From an uncultured Eubacteriales bacterium (GTDB lineage Bacteria > Bacillota > Clostridia > Oscillospirales > Acutalibacteraceae), in assembly GCA_900320925.1 (NCBI GenBank), contig ONUD01000218.1:1-11449 (forward strand): a stretch of 11,449 nt of DNA, given 5' to 3'. Positions 1 through 6,139 of this stretch are shown in pieces (the first letter of the stretch is position 1; each line of letters begins with the position of its first letter). The notes beneath the pieces are model-generated. The model was not told where the DNA came from. It made no database searches and worked only from the letters and a program-made list of their open reading frames with translations. Made by a program: the position numbers and the translations under genes.

Positions 1-1127
1 ATATTGTCAGGCAGTTCGAGTTTCAGATAGGCATTTGTCTGCACCTGCTTGCCGGTGTTTTCGATAAAGCCTGTCACGGTCAGGTCATGGTACTGCGGCA
101 GGGACGTCTGGGAGTCCACACTGGTATAAATCACCGCACTGTCACTGTAGATACCGGCACTCAGCGGCACAGCCGTGACCTGCGTCAGTTCGCTCATACC
201 GTAATAGGTCGTATAGATACGTGTTTCTTTGGGTTTAAGGGTTTTCTGCTCCCACTTGACGGTCACGGCACTGTCATTGTTGGGAGTTCCTTCACTGGCG
301 TAGTATGTCCATGGGTTGTAATAGACATTTCTCCAGTTGGTCAGCTGCACCAAATCAGGGGGATTGGTGTCACCCTGACGGTAGAAAGCACCATGAGAGA
401 TGATACCCGGGTTGGCAACACTGTCAAAAGCCTGCCAGTATTCCGGAATGTTGCTGCCGGAAAACTCCGTTTCGGTGGTCACATCTCCCACGCCTGCCAC
501 ACGGAAAGGAGCCTTGTCATTGCTGCCGAGCATGGTATCCAGCATGATACGCACTCCGACCTGACGACTTCTTTTGCCGTTGTTGGTAACAATGTATTGG
601 ATAGCAAGAACATCTTCTCTGCCGGTAGCGATGTTGTTGGAGAACGCAAGCACCTGTTCCACATGGATGTCACCGTAATCGACTGCGGAGAGATTGGCTC
701 TGTCGGTCAGGGAGTATTCAGGCTCTTGGGAAAAGCCATTCTCTCCGTAGATATACCTGTCCTTGTCCACGGCGATGGTAGAGAAAGAGGTATTGCTGGC
801 AGAGCCGATTCCATTGAGCAGTTGTTTTTTATCATCGGTAGTCAGGGACGGGTCACCGTCTGTTGTCATGAGGGAGAACCTGCCTTTTTTGCTGACAAAG
901 AGACGGATATGACCGTTGTACATCGATGTACCGTCAAGTGTCACGCCGCCTTGGGTGAGATTAGAAGCGGGAAGTTCATAGGAAGTGCCGGTGCCGGTGT
1001 CGGATGACTGGGAAGCCGATGTTCCATCATCATAGTTATACACCGAAGTTTCTGCCCACACGCCCGTACTGCCGGCACACACAGCCGCAAGAACGGAAGC
1101 AAGAAGTGTTCTGCATATTTTTTTCAT
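1..1127 (-). CDS. Secreted protein of unknown function, N-terminal part (runs off left edge)
   Basis: The frame is open from an ATG at 1127 to the window edge, 375 codons with no stop; the C-terminus lies outside. The start is fixed by GGAGG seven bases upstream. Residues 1-25 form a clear Sec signal peptide: MKK, a hydrophobic stretch (TLLASVLAAVCAG) and a V-W-A cleavage site before ETSVYNYDD. The mature part starts with a Ser/Thr/Gly-rich linker and then looks beta-rich, with many aromatic and Asn/Asp residues. Notable segments are VRIMLDTMLGSNDKAPF, IPEYWQAFDSVANPG and WRNVYYNPWTYYASEG. The visible end (DLTVTGFIENTGKQVQTN) resembles the first strands of an Ig-like/CARDB-type beta-sandwich, so this may be a multidomain extracellular or wall-associated protein. 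I do not recognise the family and assign no function. It diverges from ilvB and has its own promoter. Secretion is well supported; everything beyond that is inference. Confidence 0.85.
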   Translation of the reverse strand, partial: MKKICRTLLASVLAAVCAGSTGVWAETSVYNYDDGTSASQSSDTGTGTSYELPASNLTQGGVTLDGTSMYNGHIRLFVSKKGRFSLMTTDGDPSLTTDDKKQLLNGIGSASNTSFSTIAVDKDRYIYGENGFSQEPEYSLTDRANLSAVDYGDIHVEQVLAFSNNIATGREDVLAIQYIVTNNGKRSRQVGVRIMLDTMLGSNDKAPFRVAGVGDVTTETEFSGSNIPEYWQAFDSVANPGIISHGAFYRQGDTNPPDLVQLTNWRNVYYNPWTYYASEGTPNNDSAVTVKWEQKTLKPKETRIYTTYYGMSELTQVTAVPLSAGIYSDSAVIYTSVDSQTSLPQYHDLTVTGFIENTGKQVQTNAYLKLELPDN

Positions 1128-1173
1128 ATCGATTCCTCCAATATGTACAGTATTTTTCAACAACTATATTATC

Positions 1174-1202
1174 ATTATATAACAAAACTTGTCATAAGTC
1201 CA
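1174..1202 (-). promoter_or_regulatory. Probable sigma-A promoter of the secreted-protein gene
   Basis: On the minus strand a perfect TATAAT (1179-1174) lies 17 bases after TGGACT (1202-1197), which matches four of six bases of TTGACA. The implied start near 1167 gives a leader of about 40 bases before the ATG at 1127. The surrounding DNA is AT-rich, so the -35 assignment is tentative; a second AT-rich -10-like sequence (AATATA) sits just downstream. Confidence 0.5.
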
Positions 1203-1251
1203 TATGCATTTTTGCCGATAATTACACCCTAAAAATATCAGAAACAGCACT

Positions 1252-1271
1252 TTTATCACTAAAATGATAAA
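1252..1271. other. Short inverted repeat in the divergent intergenic region
   Basis: TTTATCA (1252-1258) and TGATAAA (1265-1271) are perfect 7-base arms separated by CTAAAA. The repeat lies about midway between the two divergent promoters, roughly 80 bases upstream of the ilvB -35. It could be an operator, a weak AT hairpin or chance in AT-rich DNA. I see no match to a named regulator site. Nothing else recognisable lies between the two promoters. Confidence 0.25.
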
Positions 1272-1351
1272 TATGCAAAAATATCAAATGTAATCCAACG
1301 TTCTGTCAGGCAGTTTTGCATCGTCTGCTGTTGATTTGAAGAAAATATGGC

Positions 1352-1380
1352 TTGATTTATGGAAATAGTCATGATATAAT
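1352..1380 (+). promoter_or_regulatory. Sigma-A promoter of the ilvBNC operon
   Basis: TTGATT (1352-1357), a 17-base spacer and TATAAT (1375-1380) with an upstream TG (extended -10, TGATATAAT) form a near-consensus vegetative promoter. Transcription should start near 1386-1388. That leaves only about 25 bases before the ATG at 1412, most of it the Shine-Dalgarno region. The leader is therefore too short for a T-box or a leader-peptide attenuator. Confidence 0.8.
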
Positions 1381-1411
1381 GAAGCTTATATGAGAGAGGA
1401 GGAGATCGGAG

Positions 1412-3031
1412 ATGATCAGTGGTGCGGAAATCATGGTAAAGTGTCTTGAAGAAGAGGGTGTGTCGATTGTCTTCGGCTATCCGGGGGCTGTTATCTGCCC
1501 TTTTTTTGACAAGCTTTACGATACCGACATCCAAGCTGTCCTTGTCCGTCAGGAACAGAATGCCGCTCATGCCGCCAGCGGTTATGCAAGAGCCGCTTCC
1601 AAAGTGGGAGTGTGTGTCGCTACATCGGGACCCGGTGCGTTGAATATGATTACAGGCATCGCTACCGCTTACATGGACTCCATTCCCATGATTGCCATTA
1701 CGGGACAGGTCAAAAGTGATTTGCTGGGACGTGATGTTTTTCAGGAGGCTGACATCACAGGTGCGTGTGAATCCTTCGTCAAGCACAGCTATCTTGTCAA
1801 AGACCCTGCCGATTTGCCGCGTATCTTCAAGGAAGCATTCCATATTGCCGCAACAGGCAGACCCGGCCCTGTTCTGATTGATGTGCCCGTTGATGTCCAG
1901 CAGGGGGAAATCGAGGAATTTGTGTACCCCGAAAAGGTCAATATTATCGGCTACAAGCCCAGTGTACAGGGACACCCCATGCAGATCAAACGTGCTATGG
2001 AGGCACTCTCGCAAGCGAAAAAGCCTGTCATTTGTGTCGGCGGCGGCGTACTGACATCGGGTTCCAAACCCCGACTGCGTGAATTTGCGAAACTGACCCG
2101 TATTCCCGTGGTGTCTACCATGATGGGAATTGGTGTCATGCCGTCCGATGACCCCCTTTATGTGGGTATGATTGGTTCTCACGGCATCAGGGCTGCCAAC
2201 AAAACCATCCATGAATCCGATTTGGTCATCCTGTGCGGTGCCAGAGTTGGTGACAGGGCAGTGGCTTCCCCCGATCAGGTGGTACAGCACGCTAATGTCA
2301 TCCATATTGATATCGACCCTGCCGAGATCGGCAAAAATATGAAAACCACCATCCCTATCGTGGGCGATTTAAAAAATGTACTCAACCAGATGCTGAAAGA
2401 TGTTGCCTACACCGCCCCGCAGGAGTGGCTCGACAGCATTGCACAGTGGAAGCAGGAACTTGCCAAGCCCCCTGTGCAGTTTGACGGCTATGTAGAGCCG
2501 CAGAGCTTCCTTGAAACGCTTTCGGCACAGTTAAGACCCAAAGCGATTCTGATTGCGGATGTCGGCCAGAACCAGATTTGGTGTGCCAACAGCTATAAAA
2601 TGTCCGATGGCAGATTCTTTACCTCAGGCGGCATGGGTACGATGGGTTATTCCGTACCGGCGGCAGTGGGAGCAAAATTAGCAAGACCCACAAGAGATGT
2701 TGTCGCCGTGTGCGGTGACGGTGCATTCCAAATGTCACTGAATGAACTGGCAACCATTGCCCAGAACCACCTTAATGTTAAAATCATCGTCATGCGGAAC
2801 ACCGTTCTCGGTATGGTGCATGAGTTGCAGGATTTCCATTACAACAGCCGTTATGCCGTCACGGAACTGGACGATATGCCCGATTTTCAGCAAATCGCCG
2901 CTGCTTACGGCATTGAATCGGCATTTGCCTCCTCCAACGAGGAAGCTGAAGCCTATTCCCGCAAAATGCTCAAAAGTACCAAACCGTTCGTGCTGATTTG
3001 CAGCGTCCACCCCAATACCCCGTCAAAGTAA
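1412..3031 (+). CDS. ilvB: Acetohydroxyacid (acetolactate) synthase, large catalytic subunit
   Basis: A 539-residue thiamine-diphosphate enzyme that condenses two pyruvates to 2-acetolactate, or pyruvate with 2-oxobutanoate, the committed step of valine, leucine and isoleucine synthesis. The N-terminal pyrimidine-binding domain has FGYPGA (21-26) and catalytic Glu48 in VRQEQNAAHAASGYARA, then ATSGPGALN. A central domain follows. The C-terminal pyrophosphate domain has GDG (435-437) and the metal-ligand Asn463, 27 residues after Asp436. Two departures are visible: the usual Asn-Asn is Arg462-Asn463, and the LGMV motif is followed by H-E-L, putting Leu472 where plant enzymes have Trp574. The length is slightly short for the family. 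The start follows AGGAGG nine bases upstream. The stop is 12 bases before ilvN, and the adjacent regulatory subunit gene marks this as the biosynthetic rather than the catabolic (AlsS-type) enzyme. Confidence 0.96.
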   Translation: MISGAEIMVKCLEEEGVSIVFGYPGAVICPFFDKLYDTDIQAVLVRQEQNAAHAASGYARAASKVGVCVATSGPGALNMITGIATAYMDSIPMIAITGQVKSDLLGRDVFQEADITGACESFVKHSYLVKDPADLPRIFKEAFHIAATGRPGPVLIDVPVDVQQGEIEEFVYPEKVNIIGYKPSVQGHPMQIKRAMEALSQAKKPVICVGGGVLTSGSKPRLREFAKLTRIPVVSTMMGIGVMPSDDPLYVGMIGSHGIRAANKTIHESDLVILCGARVGDRAVASPDQVVQHANVIHIDIDPAEIGKNMKTTIPIVGDLKNVLNQMLKDVAYTAPQEWLDSIAQWKQELAKPPVQFDGYVEPQSFLETLSAQLRPKAILIADVGQNQIWCANSYKMSDGRFFTSGGMGTMGYSVPAAVGAKLARPTRDVVAVCGDGAFQMSLNELATIAQNHLNVKIIVMRNTVLGMVHELQDFHYNSRYAVTELDDMPDFQQIAAAYGIESAFASSNEEAEAYSRKMLKSTKPFVLICSVHPNTPSK

Positions 3032-3043
3032 GGAGGAAACAAG

Positions 3044-3535
3044 ATGAAATACACGCTTTCGGTACTCGTTGAAAACCATGCCGGTGTGCTTTCAAAGGTT
3101 TCCGGACTCTTTTCAAGACGCGGCTTCAATATTGACAGCCTTGCGGTGGGCATCACCGAGGACAGCCATATTTCCAGAATCACCATTGTGGCAGACGGTG
3201 ATGAATATGTGATTGAACAGCTTGAAAAACAACTGAACAAGCTGATTCCTGTTATCAAGGTTCGTACTTATACACAGGGCGGTTTTATCAGCCGTGAACT
3301 CTACCTGATAAAAGTCCACTGCCCTGCCAAACAACGGCTTGACATTATGAAAATTGCCGAGCTGATGGATGCCAAGATCGTTGATGTGGCCCTGAACTCT
3401 ATGACGCTGCAATTGGCAGATACGAGTGAACGGTTTGACACATTGACGGACTTGCTCAAACCGTATGGTATCCGTGAGATCGTCAGAACCGGCACGGTGG
3501 CAATCGAAAAAGATTCCGCCGCTGCCAAGAAATGA
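3044..3535 (+). CDS. ilvN: Acetohydroxyacid synthase, small regulatory subunit
   Basis: This 163-residue protein is the regulatory partner of IlvB; in this family it stimulates catalysis and confers feedback inhibition by valine. The N-terminal ACT domain (about 2-77) is clear: VLVENHAGVLSKVSGLFSRR followed by GFNIDSL, the usual effector-binding loop and helix. The C-terminal half (about 80-155, with RELYLIKVHC and later PYGIREIVRTGTVAI) matches the conserved AHAS small-subunit domain. The length is typical for bacterial IlvN/IlvH. It begins 12 bases after ilvB, with AAGGAGG overlapping and following the ilvB stop, so the two subunits are probably co-translated at matched levels. A 54-base gap separates it from ilvC. 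Confidence 0.96.
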   Translation: MKYTLSVLVENHAGVLSKVSGLFSRRGFNIDSLAVGITEDSHISRITIVADGDEYVIEQLEKQLNKLIPVIKVRTYTQGGFISRELYLIKVHCPAKQRLDIMKIAELMDAKIVDVALNSMTLQLADTSERFDTLTDLLKPYGIREIVRTGTVAIEKDSAAAKK

Positions 3536-3589
3536 CGGTCTAACGAATTTCATAAATTACATACATTTCAATCTATGGAGGTCTTTCAA

Positions 3590-4600
3590 ATGCCAAAAAT
3601 CTATTATGAAGCTGACTGCGACATCAACCAGCTCAGCGGCAAGACCGTTGCCATCATCGGCTACGGCAGCCAGGGTCATGCCCATGCACTGAATCTGCGT
3701 GACAGCGGTGTGAATGTCATCATTGGCCTGTACGAGGGCAGCAAACGCTGGAACCATGTCAAGGAACTCGGCTTCGAGGTCTATACCACCGCAGAGGCTA
3801 CCAAAAAAGCAGATGTTATTATGATTCTCACTCCCGATGAGAAACAGGCCGGTATCTTCAAGAACGATATTGAACCCAACCTCACCGAGGGCAAGGCTAT
3901 CGCTTTTGCACACGGCTTCAATATCCACTTCAAGCAGATCGTACCGCCTGCCAATGTGGACGTGTTCATGATCGCTCCGAAAGCACCGGGTCATACAGTA
4001 CGCTCCGAGTATGTCGAGGGCAAGGGTACACCGGCACTGGTTGCTGTGTATCAGGATGCTACCGGCAAGGCACTGGATATTGCACTGGCTTACGGTGCCG
4101 GTATCGGTGCAGCCCGTGCGGCTGTCATGGAAACCACGTTCCGCATTGAAACCGAAACTGACCTCTTCGGCGAGCAGGCTGTGCTTTGCGGCGGCGTGAC
4201 AGCTCTCATGCAGGCAGGATTTGAAACTCTCGTGGAAGCAGGCTATGCTCCTGAAAATGCCTACTTCGAGTGCATCCATGAGATGAAACTGATTGTTGAC
4301 CTGATTTACAGCGGCGGCTTCTCCATGATGAGATACTCCATCTCTGATACTGCTGAGTTCGGTGACTACGAAACCGGCAAGAGAATCATTACGGATGCCA
4401 CCAAGGCTGAAATGAAAAAAGTGCTTGCCGAGATCCAGGACGGCAGCTTTGCTTCCAAGTGGATTGCCGAAAACAAGAACGGCAGAGCACATTTCAATGC
4501 CATGCGTTCTCTCAAGGCAGAACACCAGTTGGAAACTGTCGGCAAAGAGATCCGCAAAATGTATGCATGGAATGCTACCGACAAAAAATACGAGGACTAA
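3590..4600 (+). CDS. ilvC: Ketol-acid reductoisomerase (class I)
   Basis: A 336-residue enzyme that isomerises and reduces acetolactate or acetohydroxybutyrate with NAD(P)H and Mg2+, the step after IlvBN. I chose ATG 3590 over the in-frame ATG at 3575 because the latter is part of the ribosome binding site (GGAGG at 3577-3581, eight bases before 3590). The N-terminal Rossmann domain has GYGSQGHAHALNLRDSG (24-40) and a short 7-residue cofactor loop, L47-YEGSK-R53. The C-terminal knotted domain carries the metal and substrate motifs PKAPGH, ETETDLFGEQAVLCGG and ECIHEMKLIVDLIYSGG. The length is that of the short class I enzymes. Arg53 occupies the loop's last position, commonly Ser in NADPH-using members; NADPH preference is likely but inferred. 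It is the last gene of the operon and is followed by a hairpin terminator. Confidence 0.96.
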   Translation: MPKIYYEADCDINQLSGKTVAIIGYGSQGHAHALNLRDSGVNVIIGLYEGSKRWNHVKELGFEVYTTAEATKKADVIMILTPDEKQAGIFKNDIEPNLTEGKAIAFAHGFNIHFKQIVPPANVDVFMIAPKAPGHTVRSEYVEGKGTPALVAVYQDATGKALDIALAYGAGIGAARAAVMETTFRIETETDLFGEQAVLCGGVTALMQAGFETLVEAGYAPENAYFECIHEMKLIVDLIYSGGFSMMRYSISDTAEFGDYETGKRIITDATKAEMKKVLAEIQDGSFASKWIAENKNGRAHFNAMRSLKAEHQLETVGKEIRKMYAWNATDKKYED

Positions 4601-4609
4601 TCCATCAAA

Positions 4610-4641
4610 AACGGCTGACTGTATCATCACAGTCAGCCGTT
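4610..4641. terminator. Bidirectional intrinsic terminator between ilvC and spoIVA
   Basis: A perfect 13-bp stem, AACGGCTGACTGT (4610-4622) with ACAGTCAGCCGTT (4629-4641), closes a 6-base loop. TGATTTTT follows on the plus strand. On the minus strand the stem is followed by TTTTGATGG. It fills almost all of the 47-base gap between two convergent genes and so can stop transcripts from both sides. Confidence 0.9.
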
Positions 4642-4647
4642 GATTTT

Positions 4648-6126
4648 TCAGAGAATAATGCAGATAAGCCCGTTGCAGCCATCATTGATAATACGTTCCA
4701 CCGTTTCTTTCACTTTCTGCCTTGCATCCGCCGGCATCCGATAAAGCTTGTTGTGCAGTCCCTCATTGACCAGCTCATGCAGGGATTTGCCGAAAATATT
4801 GGACTCCCATATCTTCAGCGGATCCTCCTCGAACTCCCTGAGAAGATACGATACCAGCTCTTCGGACTGCTGTTCCGAACCGACAATAGGGGTGATTTCG
4901 GTTTTGATGGTCGTTTTCATCATGTGGACAGAGGGGGCATTGGCTCTCAGACGGATCCCGTACCGTCCCCCCTGCTTGATAATCTCCGGCTCTTCCAGCG
5001 TCAGTTCCTCCATGGACGGCATGACAATGCCGTAGCCTGTTTCACACACATCTTCATAGGCCTGCTGCACCTTTTCAAAGTGCTGCTTGATTTTGGAAAG
5101 CTCCGTCATGGCATTCAGAAGTTCCCCCTCATCCGCTACTTCCAAACCGGTCTTTTCTCCCAGTACCCGATAAAACAGAGACGGCTCCAGTTCCACTTTG
5201 ATACGTGCATGACCCGTCCCCAAGTCAACCGCACTGGTCTCGGCAAGACGGATATAGCTGCATTTGGCGATGGTATCGGCAATATCGCTGACTTCACGGA
5301 TTTTTTGTGCCTGCTTTGCCCCCGCCTGAATCACCGAGAAAATTTCACTTCTCAGCCAGTGTTCCTTTTCCAGCCCGCTGACCCATTTCGGCATATCTAC
5401 CCTGATTTCCCGCATAGGAAATTCAAACAGGACTCTTGCCAATATGCGTTTAATCTCGTCCTCATCCAATTCCATGCAGCTGACAGGCTCCACGGGAACA
5501 CCGTATTTCTCACTCAGGCGTTTGGCCAGCATCCTGACAGGCTGTGACTGCGGTTCTGTGGTGTTCAGCAGCACGATGAACGGTTTATTGATTTCTTTCA
5601 GCTCGGCAATGACCCGTTCCTCAGCTTCCTCATACTCCGAACGGTCAATGTCACTGATAGAGCCGTCCGTTGTCACGACCAATCCGATGGTAGAATGGTC
5701 GGTGATGACTTTTTTCGTACCGATCTCGGCTGCCATATCAAACGGGATTGCTTCCTCGAACCACGGTGTTTTCACCATGCGGGGAGCCTCGTCCTCTATG
5801 TAGCCCAATGCACTCGGTACAATGTAGCCTACACAGTCTATCATCCTTACCCGAAAGCCTGCATGATTGTCCAACTGCACTTCTACGGCATTTTCGGGAA
5901 TGAATTTGGGTTCGGTGGTCATAATTGTCCTGCCTGCGGAGGACTGCGGCAGTTCATCGGTGGCTCTTTCCCGCTGGAGATCACTGCTGATATGCGGAAT
6001 TACCAGCGTGTCCATGAACCGCTTGATGAAAGTCGATTTTCCTGTGCGTACAGGTCCGACGATACCAAGATAAATATCACCGTTGGTACGCTGTGAAATG
6101 TCTTTGTAAATATTTCTCTCTTCCAT
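4648..6126 (-). CDS. spoIVA: Stage IV sporulation protein A, coat morphogenetic ATPase
   Basis: A 492-residue protein, the same length as Bacillus subtilis SpoIVA and alignable nearly end to end from memory of that sequence. SpoIVA is made in the mother cell, binds the outer forespore membrane (in Bacillus through SpoVM) and polymerises using ATP into the basement layer of the spore coat. The N-terminal TRAFAC-type P-loop domain shows Walker A GPVRTGKST (24-32, Lys30), the threonine-rich TIMTTEPKF segment and the Walker B-like MIDCVGY. The middle and C-terminal parts hold the conserved ERVIAELKEI, HWLRSE and EPEIIKQGGRYGIRLRA blocks, and the protein ends NGLICIIL like its relatives. ATG 6126 is preferred over the adjacent ATG 6129 because AGGAG is seven bases from it and the protein then begins MEERNIYKDISQRT, as in the family. 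It starts 13 bases after sipL. Confidence 0.97.
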   Translation of the reverse strand: MEERNIYKDISQRTNGDIYLGIVGPVRTGKSTFIKRFMDTLVIPHISSDLQRERATDELPQSSAGRTIMTTEPKFIPENAVEVQLDNHAGFRVRMIDCVGYIVPSALGYIEDEAPRMVKTPWFEEAIPFDMAAEIGTKKVITDHSTIGLVVTTDGSISDIDRSEYEEAEERVIAELKEINKPFIVLLNTTEPQSQPVRMLAKRLSEKYGVPVEPVSCMELDEDEIKRILARVLFEFPMREIRVDMPKWVSGLEKEHWLRSEIFSVIQAGAKQAQKIREVSDIADTIAKCSYIRLAETSAVDLGTGHARIKVELEPSLFYRVLGEKTGLEVADEGELLNAMTELSKIKQHFEKVQQAYEDVCETGYGIVMPSMEELTLEEPEIIKQGGRYGIRLRANAPSVHMMKTTIKTEITPIVGSEQQSEELVSYLLREFEEDPLKIWESNIFGKSLHELVNEGLHNKLYRMPADARQKVKETVERIINDGCNGLICIIL

Positions 6127-6139
6127 CATACCTCTCCTA

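Noticed and set aside
87..1007. Plus-strand open frame of about 306 codons
   Set aside because: It is antisense to the secreted-protein frame, which has a signal peptide, a proper ribosome binding site and a promoter. The plus-strand translation lacks recognisable motifs and has no good start signal.
1231..1248. Possible CodY box (AAATATCAGAAACAG)
   Set aside because: Only about 10 of 15 positions match AATTTTCAGAAAATT, in AT-rich DNA and over 100 bases from the ilvB promoter, so it is not distinguishable from chance.
1128..1411. T-box or leader-peptide attenuator upstream of ilvB
   Set aside because: The promoter at 1352-1380 leaves a leader of about 25 bases, and I see no T-box sequence or terminator hairpin in the gap.
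1259..2305. Minus-strand open frame of about 348 codons
   Set aside because: It lies almost entirely opposite ilvB, whose motifs are unambiguous. The His/Asp/Gly-rich translation is typical of an antisense shadow.
3557..4630. Minus-strand open frame of about 357 codons opposite ilvC
   Set aside because: It is the antisense shadow of ilvC and even crosses the terminator. No ribosome binding site or motifs support it.
4459..5547. Plus-strand open frame of about 362 codons spanning the end of ilvC and opposite spoIVA
   Set aside because: It crosses ilvC in another frame, the terminator hairpin and the complement of spoIVA, so it cannot be a real gene.
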